A DNA stretch of 64,000 nucleotides from Bacteroidales bacterium (lineage in GTDB: Bacteria > Bacteroidota > Bacteroidia > Bacteroidales > B18-G4): contig JAGYLD010000001.1 of the NCBI GenBank assembly GCA_018401355.1, positions 51,606 through 115,605 on the forward strand. The letters are read 5' to 3'. Made by a program: the position numbers and the translations under genes. The number at the start of each line of letters is the position of its first letter. Within the stretch, counting starts at the first letter, position 1. This document shows, piece after piece, positions 38,399-48,657 of this stretch. The notes beneath the pieces were generated by a model. That model was not told the DNA's origin, made no database searches, and saw only the letters and a list, made by a program, of their open reading frames with translations.

Positions 38399-39281
38399 AA
38401 AGAAAGCATTGGGCAGAGGCCTTGACGCCATTCTTCAAAGCCCTGAAACCGACATCCATTCTAAAGAAATTGCCGACAACTATGTGGTTGGGGCCATCGC
38501 CAATATTCCACTGGATAACATCGAAGCGAACCCTTTTCAACCACGTGATTTTTTTGAAGAAGAATCCCTCGAAGAACTTGCGAGCTCTATTAAGGAACAA
38601 GGAATTATCCAGCCTTTAACCGTGAGGAAAGTTGGCATGGAAAAATTCCAGCTTATCTCAGGAGAAAGAAGACTCAGGGCCGCAAAGATTATCGGCATTG
38701 AAGATATCCCCTGTTTTATCCGGGTCGCCAACGATGAGCAGATGCTTGAAATGGCACTCATTGAAAATATCCACAGGGAAAACCTTAATGCAATCGAAAT
38801 TGCCATCAGCTACCAGCGATTGCTTGAAGAATGTAACCTTACACATGAAAAACTGAGTGAAAGGGTTGGTAAAAAACGAGCAACCATTACCAATTATCTC
38901 AGGCTGCTTAAGCTTCCGGCAGAGGTCCAGGTATCTTTACGTGATAATAAAATAACCATGGGTCATGCCAGGGCACTCATTAACATCATAAATGGAGACC
39001 AGCAACTTAAGATCCTGAATAAGATCGTACAAAGGGACTTGTCAGTGAGGCAGGTGGAAGAAATGGTCAGGGCCCTCAATAAAAAAGATGCAAAGTCCGA
39101 ACCTGAAAAGATAGATATACCCGATACATACATAACTGTGAAAGATAAGCTCTCCTCTTTCCTGGAAACCAATGTTCAGCTAAAAATGAATAATAATGGT
39201 AAAGGAAGCATCGTTATTCCGATTGAAAGCGAGGATAAGATAAAAATCCTCCTTGATTTGCTGGCTGATAAGAAGGAATAA
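38388..39281 (+). CDS. parB: Chromosome partitioning protein ParB
   Basis: IEANPFQPRDFFEEESLEELASSIKEQGIIQPLTVR, LISGERRLRAAKI, GHARALI. Overlaps parA by 11 bp. Confidence 0.97.
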   Translation: MKTKKKALGRGLDAILQSPETDIHSKEIADNYVVGAIANIPLDNIEANPFQPRDFFEEESLEELASSIKEQGIIQPLTVRKVGMEKFQLISGERRLRAAKIIGIEDIPCFIRVANDEQMLEMALIENIHRENLNAIEIAISYQRLLEECNLTHEKLSERVGKKRATITNYLRLLKLPAEVQVSLRDNKITMGHARALINIINGDQQLKILNKIVQRDLSVRQVEEMVRALNKKDAKSEPEKIDIPDTYITVKDKLSSFLETNVQLKMNNNGKGSIVIPIESEDKIKILLDLLADKKE

Positions 39282-39292
39282 TATCTCACAAA

Positions 39293-39916
39293 GTGGAAAA
39301 TACTAAAAAGAAATCTTGTTTACCGGTTCCTGTAAACGGTAGCTTATTAGCTATTCTGCCTCTCATACTTACACTGATTTTTTTGAGCGTAATATCCCCA
39401 AAATTTGGAATAGGACAGCACACTGTCGCTATAGACTCCAACCTGAAAGTCCATTCTCCCACAAAAGCTGCACTGTTTTCTGCTGCTTTGCCTGGACTCG
39501 GACAGGCTTACAATAAAAAATACTGGAAGATTCCCATCATATATGCAGGTTTTGGTGTATTTGCCTATTTCATCACAAATAATCATCAGGAATATGTAAA
39601 GTACAGGGAAGCATATGATTATGTTACCAGTGGCGACAGCACATATATTAACAATGAGTATGCATATAAATACAATGAAGACCAATTGAGGGATGGAAAA
39701 AACTACTACAGAAGAAACCTGGAATTCACATATATCCTTGCAGGCCTCTGGTACATCTTAAATATTTTAGATGCAACCGTAGATGCTCACTTCTTTGATT
39801 TTGACATTAACGATGACCTGTCACTGAGAATTGACCCCATGATCGATAATCGTAACTTTTTACCTTCCAGTAAACAAGGTTCTGTGAACGGACTTACATT
39901 AACCTTAAAATTTTAA
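39293..39916 (+). CDS. DUF5683 family protein
   Basis: KAALFSAALPGLGQAYNKKYWKIPIIYAGFGVFAYFI...NYYRRNLEFTYILAGLWYILNILDATVDAHFFDFD. GTG start; parB-DUF5683-dapB order. Confidence 0.85.
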   Translation: MENTKKKSCLPVPVNGSLLAILPLILTLIFLSVISPKFGIGQHTVAIDSNLKVHSPTKAALFSAALPGLGQAYNKKYWKIPIIYAGFGVFAYFITNNHQEYVKYREAYDYVTSGDSTYINNEYAYKYNEDQLRDGKNYYRRNLEFTYILAGLWYILNILDATVDAHFFDFDINDDLSLRIDPMIDNRNFLPSSKQGSVNGLTLTLKF

Positions 39917-39920
39917 CGTT

Positions 39921-40637
39921 TTGAAAATTGCCATTGTTGGATACGGAAAAATGGGCAAGCAAATTGAACATCTTGCCTTAAAACAAAAAAGAGAGATTGT
40001 TGCTATCATTGACAACGAACAAGACTGGAAAGATCAGGCACTAAGCTTGAGCATGGCAGACGCAGCCATTGAGTTTTCCACCCCCGGTACAGCCTTTCAA
40101 AATATTAGCAGGTGCCTGGAATCAGGAACTCCTGTTGTCTCAGGAACTACAGGGTGGTTAGAACAATATGATGAAATTTGCCAGCTTTGTAAAAGACACG
40201 ATGGCGCTTTTCTATTTGCATCGAATTTCAGCCTGGGTATGAACATCTTCTTCCACCTTAATAAAAAACTGGCAGAGATCATGGACCGCTATGATGAATA
40301 TGATGTACGCATAGAGGAAACCCATCATAAACAAAAAATTGATAAACCCAGTGGTACTGCCATCCAGCTGGCAGAAGATATACTTAAAATAAATAAAAGA
40401 AAGAATTCCTGGATTAACAAACAATCAAAAGAACCGGAAAACCTTGGAATTATTTCAGCAAGGCAAGGTAATATTACAGGCATTCATAAAGTTCAATACA
40501 ATTCTGATTTCGATGAACTGGAAATACATCATGCAGCAAAAAACAGGCAGGGGTTTGCCCATGGAGCATTAATGGCTACAGAATGGATAAAAGATAAAAA
40601 AGGAGTATTCACATTCAATGATATCCTTCAACTATAG
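39921..40637 (+). CDS. dapB: 4-hydroxy-tetrahydrodipicolinate reductase
   Basis: KIAIVGYGKMGKQIEHLA, ASNFSLGMNIFFHLN, ETHHKQKIDKPSGTAIQLAE. TTG start. Confidence 0.95.
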   Translation: MKIAIVGYGKMGKQIEHLALKQKREIVAIIDNEQDWKDQALSLSMADAAIEFSTPGTAFQNISRCLESGTPVVSGTTGWLEQYDEICQLCKRHDGAFLFASNFSLGMNIFFHLNKKLAEIMDRYDEYDVRIEETHHKQKIDKPSGTAIQLAEDILKINKRKNSWINKQSKEPENLGIISARQGNITGIHKVQYNSDFDELEIHHAAKNRQGFAHGALMATEWIKDKKGVFTFNDILQL

Positions 40638-40706
40638 TTTTCCCTTAACAAATTTTAAGAACTTAAATAAGATTTTAATCTTACTTTTGAAACAAAATCA
40701 ACAACA

Positions 40707-42221
40707 ATGAGTTTATACACGGTCATATTTATAATTTTATTCATCCTTTCCCTCATCGGGCTGATGAAGATCTTTGAGAAAGCAGGTGAACCCGGTTGGA
40801 AAGTTTTTGTGCCATTTTACAACTTTTACATCTGGCTGAAACTGATAAGAAAACCTCTATGGTGGTACATCTTCCTTCTAATACCCTTTATTAACATATT
40901 TATGGTCCTGCTCATGATCGTTGAACTCTTGAAGTGCTTTGACAAGCATGGGTTGGGACAACAAGCATTGGGTGTGCTTTTTCCGTTTTTCTATCTGCCA
41001 TACCTTGGATTTTCCAATAAAGATAAGTATGTCGACCCACTTGAGGCACCAAAAATCAAGAAAACATGGATCCGTGAATGGGTGGATGCCATCATTTTCG
41101 CCGTTGTTGCCGCCACCATCATAAGGATATTCTTTATTGAAGCATATACAATCCCTACTTCTTCTATGGAAAAATCATTGCTGGTAGGAGATTATCTCTT
41201 TGTAAGTAAATTAAGCTACGGACCACGTGTCCCTATAACTCCTTTATCATTTCCTTTTGTGCATCATACTATGCCACTTACAAAAGAGACAAAATCCTAC
41301 CTTGAATGGATAAAATTACCCTATTACAGATTCCCCGGTTTTTCTGACGTAAAACATAACGATGCTGTTGTTTTTAATTACCCGGACGGGGACACGGTTT
41401 CACTTAAATTTCAAAGCAATATCAGTTATTATAGTCTGGTCAGGGAATATGGCCGGGACAGAGTTTTGAATGATCAAAGAAATTTTGGAACAATCACCAG
41501 AAGGCCGGTTGACAAAAGGGAAAACTATATAAAAAGATGTATAGGATTGCCTGGTGATACATTAAGCATCATTGAGCAACAGGTTTATATTAATGGAAAC
41601 CCAGCAGAAAATCCGAAAAACCTTCAGTACAGATATGTTGTTAGAACTGATGGGTCCAGGATAAACCCAAGACTACTTGAAAGATTGAATATTACGGAAG
41701 GCGGAACCACTTCAAAGCCCGGTGAGTTTGTTTTCTTCATAACCGATAAAATTGCGGATGAACTGAAAAAAATCCCCAATATTAAAAGCGTTAATAAGTA
41801 TATGGAGCCAAAAGGAAAATGGAACAAGGACATTTTCCCCAATGATCCGCTCTATAAATGGAACCTGGATAATTTTGGCCCGCTTTATATTCCCAAAGCA
41901 GGTGATGTAATTGATATTAATGTCGACAACATCTCAAAATATAAAAGGATTATTGAAGCCTACGAAGGAAATACCCTCGAGATCAGGGATGGCAAAATAT
42001 TCATCAATGGAAAGGAAACTGAGCAGTATACCATTATGTTCAATTATTACTGGATGATGGGAGATAACCGGCACAACTCAGCCGATTCCAGGTACTGGGG
42101 ATTTGTCCCTGATAACCACATTGTTGGGAAAGCACTTTTCATTTGGATGTCACTGGACCCAAACAAGGGTTTGTTTGACGGGAAAATTCGCTGGGACAAA
42201 ATGTTAAGACTGGTTAAATAA
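40707..42221 (+). CDS. lepB: Signal peptidase I with N-terminal DUF5684-like membrane domain
   Basis: AYTIPTSSMEKSLLVGDYLFVSK, YIKRCIGLPGDTL, MMGDNRHNSADSRYWGFVP. Confidence 0.95.
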   Translation: MSLYTVIFIILFILSLIGLMKIFEKAGEPGWKVFVPFYNFYIWLKLIRKPLWWYIFLLIPFINIFMVLLMIVELLKCFDKHGLGQQALGVLFPFFYLPYLGFSNKDKYVDPLEAPKIKKTWIREWVDAIIFAVVAATIIRIFFIEAYTIPTSSMEKSLLVGDYLFVSKLSYGPRVPITPLSFPFVHHTMPLTKETKSYLEWIKLPYYRFPGFSDVKHNDAVVFNYPDGDTVSLKFQSNISYYSLVREYGRDRVLNDQRNFGTITRRPVDKRENYIKRCIGLPGDTLSIIEQQVYINGNPAENPKNLQYRYVVRTDGSRINPRLLERLNITEGGTTSKPGEFVFFITDKIADELKKIPNIKSVNKYMEPKGKWNKDIFPNDPLYKWNLDNFGPLYIPKAGDVIDINVDNISKYKRIIEAYEGNTLEIRDGKIFINGKETEQYTIMFNYYWMMGDNRHNSADSRYWGFVPDNHIVGKALFIWMSLDPNKGLFDGKIRWDKMLRLVK

Positions 42222-42336
42222 ATCTTAAGCCAACATCTTGAAATATTAAATTCAATCCCGGCAAGGATTTGGTAAAAAAGGTATTACTTTTGTCAGAAAT
42301 AATTCACATATTGATAACAAGCTAATTATTTACCTT

Positions 42337-43008
42337 ATGAAAAAAATCTTTATTTCATTGCTTATTCCTGTTGTATTGTTAACATCTGTTTCAATTACAA
42401 CACTGGCCAAGGATTTTAAAGGAATCATAACTTATAAGATCAGCGTTGAGGGAGATAATATTACTCCTGAAATGAAAGCATTTATCCCAAAAGTCATGAC
42501 ATATATTGTTAAAGGGAAAATGGCCAAAACGGAAATCACGGTAAGCTCAATGAAGCAAACCCAGATCATCGACGGAGAAAACAAAATGGTTTACAGTCTG
42601 TTTGATATGATGGGGCAAAAGTTCTACACCAAAACAACAGAAGAACAGTTGGACGAGGAAATGGAAACTTCTTCTGAACCAAAGATTGAGTTTGTTAATG
42701 AAACAAAGGAAATAGCAGGATATACATGTAAAAAAGCTGTAGTAACAGACGAACAAGGCGGCAGCAAAACCTCCTATATTGTTTATTACGCTCCGGAACT
42801 CGGATCGCAGGCACTAAATTTTGACAACCCCTTGTTTAAAGATATTGACGGACTTCTGATGGAATTTGAAATCCAGGAAGGTGGAATGAAAATGAAATTT
42901 GAAGCCATCGAGGTTGAAAAGAAAAATGTCAGCGATAAGGAATTCGAAATTCCTGAAGATTACCAGGAAAAAACTCCGGACGAATTGAGACAAAACTTCG
43001 GCGGATAA
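42337..43008 (+). CDS. Secreted protein, DUF4412-like
   Basis: Signal peptide. FKGIITYKISVEGDN..., EIAGYTCKKAVV..., YYAPELG. Confidence 0.6.
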   Translation: MKKIFISLLIPVVLLTSVSITTLAKDFKGIITYKISVEGDNITPEMKAFIPKVMTYIVKGKMAKTEITVSSMKQTQIIDGENKMVYSLFDMMGQKFYTKTTEEQLDEEMETSSEPKIEFVNETKEIAGYTCKKAVVTDEQGGSKTSYIVYYAPELGSQALNFDNPLFKDIDGLLMEFEIQEGGMKMKFEAIEVEKKNVSDKEFEIPEDYQEKTPDELRQNFGG

Positions 43009-43025
43009 AAGGTATTTAAAATCAT

Positions 43026-45467
43026 ATGCCAATCAGGACAAACAAATTAAAAGAGGATTATTCAGAAGCTGAGAGAGGCAAACCGAAGCAGAAGAAAAAA
43101 AAGTCAAAGCCAACAAAGGCCAATAAAAAGAAAAACCCGGTCTTTTCTTTCCTGAAAAGTGACAATTTCAAGAGAGTGCTGGGTTTTTCATTTGTATTGA
43201 TTTCTTTGTACCTCTTGCTGTCTTTCACATCATATTTGATAGCCTGGTACAATCACAGCGCAAACGACCTTTTCGGACAGCTTTCTTTAAGCGATATTTT
43301 GCTCAACGACTCACTGAAAACAGAGAATTGGGGAGGAATGCTTGGAGCGAAGCTGTCACACCAGTTTATCAAGGAATGGTTTGGTGTTGCCTCATATCTT
43401 ATTCTTTTTTTGCTTTTTATAGCCGGCTTTAAGATGTTGTTTGGCATTACTTTGATGCCACTTTGGAAAACATTCAGACTATCCCTGATCGGACTGGTTT
43501 TTTTGTCTGTATCCCTTGGCTTCATTTTTTTTAATGACCCATACCTGGCTGTTCTTGGGGGTATTTTCGGACATCAGGCCAGCATTTGGCTTAGCGGTCT
43601 TGTTGGAAAAGTTGGAACAGCATTTATTCTGGTATTTGTCCTGTTTGCTATCATCATGTTTTCATTCAGGATATCATTCCGAAAACCAGGAAAAGATAAA
43701 AGAATTACAGAACCTGATGATGATCCGGATAACGGAAGTCCAGGAAAGGATAACAAGCAGAAAGAAGATATCTATAACACCATAGAATTTTCTGTGGATG
43801 ACAAAGAAGAAAGTCCTGACAGCAATAAGAAAACCAAGGACTCAAATGATCCTGCCATAGAAAAAGAAACAGATGATAAAGGAAAAAACGACATCCAACT
43901 TACCATAGAAAAATCGGCAGAAGAAAAGCAGGTAAACCCCGGAGAGCATAATACCATTGATACTGTATTCGATCCAACACTTGACCTCTCCAATTACACT
44001 TATCCGGGCCTGGATCTACTGGATGATTATGATGCAGAGAACATCCGTGTCAGTAAGGAAGAGCTGGAGCAAAACAAAAACCGGATCGTTGGAACACTGG
44101 AAAACTATTCCATTCAGATTGAAAAGATTAAAGCTACCATTGGACCTTCGGTCACACTGTATGAGATCATCCCTGCACCGGGGATCAGGATATCTAAGAT
44201 CAAAAACCTGGAAGATGACATTGCGCTGAGTCTGAGCGCCCTGGGGATCAGGATTATTGCCCCCATCCCAGGAAAAGGAACCATTGGCATTGAAGTTCCC
44301 AATCAAAAGAAAGAAATTGTCTCTATTAAATCCGTATTGGGTTCCCAACGTTTTCAGCAAACCAAATATGAACTGCCCTTCGCACTTGGAAAGACCATTT
44401 CCAATGAAACATTCATTGCCGATCTGGCAAAGATGCCCCATCTGCTCATTGCCGGTGCTACAGGACAGGGAAAATCAGTTGGTCTGAACGCCATAATAAC
44501 CTCCCTGCTATATAAAAAGCATCCTGCACAGCTTAAATTCATCCTGGTTGATCCAAAAAAAGTTGAGTTGACCTTATTTTCCAGGATCGAAAGGCATTTT
44601 CTGGCAAAGCTGCCCGATAGTGAAGAGGCAATCATCACGGATACACGCAAGGTTGTACGAACACTGAACTCGCTAGGCATTGAAATGGACAATCGTTACG
44701 AATTGTTAAAAGACGCACAGGTCAGGAATATAAAGGAATATAATGATAAGTTCATCAGCAGGAAACTAAACCCCAATGATGGGCATCGTTATCTGCCATA
44801 TCTTGTCTTAGTGGTTGATGAATTTGCCGACCTTATCATGACAGCTGGAAAAGAAATTGAAAATCCGCTCACAAGGCTTGCTCAACTTGCCAGGGCTGTT
44901 GGCATTCACCTCATTATTGCAACCCAAAGGCCATCGGTAAACATCATCACAGGTACCATCAAAGCCAATTTCCCTGCCAGAATCGCCTACCGTGTCATTT
45001 CAAAGATTGATTCCAGAACAATTCTTGACACGGGAGGTGCTGAACAGCTTATCGGCCGTGGCGACATGCTTCTTTCCACCGGAAGTGACGTTATACGTCT
45101 TCAATGTGCATTTGTAGATACACCCGAAGTAGAAAGAATAACAGACTACATAGGTTCCCAGCGTGCCTATCCGGAAGCTTTTCATCTCCCTGAATTCGCT
45201 GATGAAGAAAGTGAAGGAGCAGGTGATTTCGATCCAAACGACAGGGATGAGCTATTTGAAGAAGCAGCAAGAATTATTGTTCAAAATCAACAAGGATCCA
45301 CTTCATTGCTGCAAAGAAGACTTAAACTGGGCTATAACAGGGCAGGAAGAATCATCGACCAGCTCGAAGCAGCTGGCATCGTTGGCCCATTTGAAGGAAG
45401 TAAGGCCAGGGAAGTCAGGATCCAGGATGAATACAGTTTGGAACAAATTTTAAAAGAACTTGAGTAA
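43026..45467 (+). CDS. ftsK: DNA translocase FtsK/SpoIIIE
   Basis: Four TM, HLLIAGATGQGKSVGLNAIITSLLYK, LVVDEFADLIMTAGKEIE, C-terminal gamma domain SLLQRRLKLGYNRAGRIIDQLEAAGIVGPFEGSKAREV. Confidence 0.96.
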   Translation: MPIRTNKLKEDYSEAERGKPKQKKKKSKPTKANKKKNPVFSFLKSDNFKRVLGFSFVLISLYLLLSFTSYLIAWYNHSANDLFGQLSLSDILLNDSLKTENWGGMLGAKLSHQFIKEWFGVASYLILFLLFIAGFKMLFGITLMPLWKTFRLSLIGLVFLSVSLGFIFFNDPYLAVLGGIFGHQASIWLSGLVGKVGTAFILVFVLFAIIMFSFRISFRKPGKDKRITEPDDDPDNGSPGKDNKQKEDIYNTIEFSVDDKEESPDSNKKTKDSNDPAIEKETDDKGKNDIQLTIEKSAEEKQVNPGEHNTIDTVFDPTLDLSNYTYPGLDLLDDYDAENIRVSKEELEQNKNRIVGTLENYSIQIEKIKATIGPSVTLYEIIPAPGIRISKIKNLEDDIALSLSALGIRIIAPIPGKGTIGIEVPNQKKEIVSIKSVLGSQRFQQTKYELPFALGKTISNETFIADLAKMPHLLIAGATGQGKSVGLNAIITSLLYKKHPAQLKFILVDPKKVELTLFSRIERHFLAKLPDSEEAIITDTRKVVRTLNSLGIEMDNRYELLKDAQVRNIKEYNDKFISRKLNPNDGHRYLPYLVLVVDEFADLIMTAGKEIENPLTRLAQLARAVGIHLIIATQRPSVNIITGTIKANFPARIAYRVISKIDSRTILDTGGAEQLIGRGDMLLSTGSDVIRLQCAFVDTPEVERITDYIGSQRAYPEAFHLPEFADEESEGAGDFDPNDRDELFEEAARIIVQNQQGSTSLLQRRLKLGYNRAGRIIDQLEAAGIVGPFEGSKAREVRIQDEYSLEQILKELE

Positions 45468-45480
45468 ATTTTGTTAATCA

Positions 45481-46115
45481 TGATCAGAAAAAGTCTTATC
45501 CTGGCTATTGCTGTTATCAGTTTCAATGCCACAGGCCAGAATAAAAAAGCAGAACAAATCCTGGAAGATGTCACAGAAAAAATACAATTACACAATTCGG
45601 TCGATGTCCATTTTTCATATATCCTTAGAGACGAAAACAATGAAAAAACAGATGAAGGCAATGGCAAACTTCTGATCAACAACGAAAAATACCGCCTTAC
45701 AATCATTGGTCAGCAAGTATTCTGTGACGGGGAAACAATCTGGACCTTCATAGAAGATGCCGAAGAAGTACAGATTAATTCTGCTTCAGAAGAAGAAGGA
45801 ATGATCTCACCATCAAATATCCTGACTTTTTATGAAGATAAATACAAAGCCAAATCTGTCAAAGATGTTACAATTGATGACAAAGAAGCATTCCTCATTG
45901 AATTAAAACCCAATGAGGATAAACATTACTCTTCTGTTGATTTTTACATTGAAAAAGATTCAGTCGAAATCATGCAGATCATTCTGCATGACAAAAATGG
46001 CGGAACCACAGAATACATCCTGGATAAGCTGGAGTGGGACATTCCGGTTACAAACAAGGATTTTATTTTTGATACTACCAGCAACCCGGATTTAGAAGTT
46101 ATAGACATGCGTTAA
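45481..46115 (+). CDS. LolA-like outer membrane lipoprotein carrier
   Basis: Signal peptide, KKAEQILEDVTEKIQLHNSVDVHFSYILRDE...GKLLINNEKYRL. Start taken at MIRKSL. Confidence 0.82.
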
Positions 46116-46158
46116 ACCTTTGGCCTTTTAATGCATCAAAGTATAAAACAACGCAAGG

Positions 46159-46707
46159 GTGACAGAGGTTTCTGAAAAAGAAATCCTGAATCTAATCAGG
46201 TTTAAAAAAAGCAAGGAAAGAGGTTTTAATCTACTTGTCAGGAAATACCAGAACAAAGTGTATTTTTTGATCAGGCGTATTGTCATCCGTCACGATATTG
46301 CGGATGATCTCACCCAGGAAGTCTTCATCAAAATATGGCGGAAAATCCACATTTTCAAAGGAAATTCGAAGTTATTTACCTGGATATACAGGATCGCTGT
46401 TAATGAAGCCCTGGCATACCTGAAAAGGGAACAAAAGCACGAAATAACAGAGCTGGAAATAACGAATGAATATCCGGGATCCACACTTTATGAGGACCCT
46501 TTATTCACCGGTGACGAAATTTACAAAAAACTATTGCAGGCTATGACAACATTGCCACCTCAGCAAAAATTAATATTTAATATGCGGTATTTTGATGAGA
46601 TGAAATACGAAGAAATCTCTGATGTCCTGAATTTATCGACAGGAGCCCTGAAAGCTTCCTATCACCACGCAGTAAAAAAAATTGAAAAATACATCAATCC
46701 CGATTAA
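46159..46707 (+). CDS. ECF RNA polymerase sigma factor
   Basis: GTG start. Region 2 DIADDLTQEVFIKIWRKIHIFKGNSKLFTWIYRIAVNEALAYLKR; region 4 LPPQQKLIFNMRYFDEMKYEEISDVLNLSTGALKASYHHAVKKI. Confidence 0.93.
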   Translation: MTEVSEKEILNLIRFKKSKERGFNLLVRKYQNKVYFLIRRIVIRHDIADDLTQEVFIKIWRKIHIFKGNSKLFTWIYRIAVNEALAYLKREQKHEITELEITNEYPGSTLYEDPLFTGDEIYKKLLQAMTTLPPQQKLIFNMRYFDEMKYEEISDVLNLSTGALKASYHHAVKKIEKYINPD

Positions 46708-46737
46708 ACTTTTTATCAAACTGACAATCATACCATT

Positions 46738-47226
46738 GTGACAAAGAACAAAAACATAAACAAAAACAAACCAGAAGATTTAAATGATCTTCCCTTGAAA
46801 CTGAACGGCCTGAGAGGAAAAAATCCTTTTAAGACACCTGAAGGATATTTTGAGAACCTTCCTGCCAGGATAGAAGAAAGAATAAAATCCCATGAGGATA
46901 AAAAATCTGTTCAATTAAAATTGTTTCAATCGACGTATCTCAGATATGCTGCTGCCATTCTCATATTCGCATTAATTGGAGCTGGGATTGCTGGAATATG
47001 GATCAATGAGATCCAGATCAATGAAAAAGACCTTTCAGAAATACATCTTGAGTCAACCTTTGATTATACTGGCATTAATGAGATGGATTTGCTATATTTT
47101 ATGTCCCAGGAAGAACAGCTTGACTCTGCTGAAATCTTTTCTGAGGAAGAGAGAGAGAAAATTATTGACCAGATCCTGGCTGAGAACAGAATTGAAACAT
47201 TATACCTTGAACAAGAACAAAAGTAA
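46738..47226 (+). CDS. Putative single-TM anti-sigma-like protein
   Basis: Soluble N-terminus NPFKTPEGYFENLPARIEERI, one TM (YAAAILIFALIGAGIAGIWI), acidic C-terminus. GTG start; immediately follows the ECF sigma gene. Confidence 0.6.
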   Translation: MTKNKNINKNKPEDLNDLPLKLNGLRGKNPFKTPEGYFENLPARIEERIKSHEDKKSVQLKLFQSTYLRYAAAILIFALIGAGIAGIWINEIQINEKDLSEIHLESTFDYTGINEMDLLYFMSQEEQLDSAEIFSEEEREKIIDQILAENRIETLYLEQEQK

Positions 47227-47231
47227 AAATC

Positions 47232-47720
47232 ATGAAAATAAAAAGCATTTCAATATTTTGTACCATAATTCTTTTAGGCATTATCAGCCTTAATACCGTG
47301 GCACAGAATGGCCGACACAACCGCCCTGATTACAAATCTATGAGCAAATCATGGGAAGTGATGCAGGCATATAAAATTTCATATCTCGAAAACAATATGA
47401 ACCTGACTGACATAGAATCAGAAAAGTTTTGGCCTTTGTATCATGAATTTGAAAGGAAAAAGAAAAGGGTTTTTAATGAAATTTTTAATCTTATGCCACA
47501 AAAAGAAGAGATCGACACACTCAGTGATGAAAGAATAAAGGAGATCATTGAACAGAAACTTGCATATGACCAGGAACTACTAGATCTCGAGAAAGGCTTT
47601 TATAAGGATCTTTTTAACACTATTCCTGTCAGCAAGATTGTAGAATATTTTAAAGGAGAAAAAGAATACAAAAGACATTTGATCGACAGAATGCCTCCCG
47701 GGCCAGGAAAACACCCCTAA
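47232..47720 (+). CDS. Periplasmic Spy/CpxP-like helical protein
   Basis: Signal peptide, then charged helices QAYKISYLENNMNLTDIESEKFWPLYHEFERKKKRVFNEI. Confidence 0.6.
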   Translation: MKIKSISIFCTIILLGIISLNTVAQNGRHNRPDYKSMSKSWEVMQAYKISYLENNMNLTDIESEKFWPLYHEFERKKKRVFNEIFNLMPQKEEIDTLSDERIKEIIEQKLAYDQELLDLEKGFYKDLFNTIPVSKIVEYFKGEKEYKRHLIDRMPPGPGKHP

Positions 47721-47732
47721 ACTTTACGGTAA

Positions 47733-48293
47733 CTATTCCTGTTCTTTCCATTTGTTGTATTGCGGCAGAAGACTTACTGTAGATTCATCCTGTTTCATCA
47801 CAGAAGTTACCAGCCTCAGCACCATTTCTTTATTTCGCCAGAAAACAACCGGCATAATTTCTCCACCGTATTCTCCGTTGGAAGCCATGTATTCCTCCCC
47901 GTCAAACGTACTTTTTACACAAAACATATAAGGTCCATCAGACGAATGCTGGTAAAGACGGGCACCTTCCAGCTTATCAAAGCTTATCTTTACCTCTGAA
48001 CACAATACGCCGTCTTCCTCAAATAATCTCTTTTCTATGCCGGTGGCAAGCGGATAATCCTGCTCGAGCTGATCGCCTACATAATAGGTCTTGATCAATT
48101 CAGCAAAATCAGCTTCGGACATATCCTCTCCATCTTCAGTACTGGACATAATATTATAGTATTTTACGGTGAGTACCCCCGAGTCAGGTCCTGTAAACTC
48201 AAAAGTATACTCTTTCTTCTCAACAGTGAGACAACTACTTAAAATAAATGATGAAACCAGGGTAATCAGGATAATGTAAATTGCTTTTTTCAT
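47733..48293 (-). CDS. Hypothetical lipoprotein
   Basis: Lipobox FILSSC, no recognised domain. Confidence 0.7.
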   Translation of the reverse strand: MKKAIYIILITLVSSFILSSCLTVEKKEYTFEFTGPDSGVLTVKYYNIMSSTEDGEDMSEADFAELIKTYYVGDQLEQDYPLATGIEKRLFEEDGVLCSEVKISFDKLEGARLYQHSSDGPYMFCVKSTFDGEEYMASNGEYGGEIMPVVFWRNKEMVLRLVTSVMKQDESTVSLLPQYNKWKEQE

Positions 48294-48394
48294 GTGGGGG
48301 GATTGATTAAGATTATGACAATAAATCGTAATTTTGACATAAAATTATAACATTATTAAGGAATTATCCACAAATCTTAGAAAAATATTTATCA

Positions 48395-48652
48395 ATGAAA
48401 ATATCTGTTGAAATAAGTTATTACCCGTTGAACCGTGAATATGTACCACCCATCAGGGAATTTATCGACAGGATAAGGAATAATCCTGCATTATCCGCAA
48501 AGACGAATGGCATGAGTACACAGATCTTTGGCGAATACGATGAAGTTATGGACACATTGAAAAGGGAAATAAAATCCTCATTTAAAAACCCTCACTCGGT
48601 ATTTGTTATGAAGGTCATTAATGCCGACCTGGATGTACCAACAGAACAATAA
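48395..48652 (+). CDS. Thiamine-binding-like protein (YkoF/MTH1187-type ferredoxin-like fold)
   Basis: MKISVEISYYPLNREYVPPIREFIDRI...TNGMSTQIFGEYDEVMDTLKREIKSSF. Confidence 0.7.
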   Translation: MKISVEISYYPLNREYVPPIREFIDRIRNNPALSAKTNGMSTQIFGEYDEVMDTLKREIKSSFKNPHSVFVMKVINADLDVPTEQ

Positions 48653-48657
48653 CAATG

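Noticed and set aside
38535-38550. Possible parS-like CACGTG site in parB (TTCAACCACGTGATTT)
   Set aside because: Only the central hexamer is palindromic; the flanks do not match a parS-like 16-mer.
42268-42292. Possible TTTG / TACTTTTG promoter upstream of 42337
   Set aside because: The -7-like box is reasonable, but spacing to the TTTG (about 13 bp) is too short for a confident Bacteroidetes promoter.
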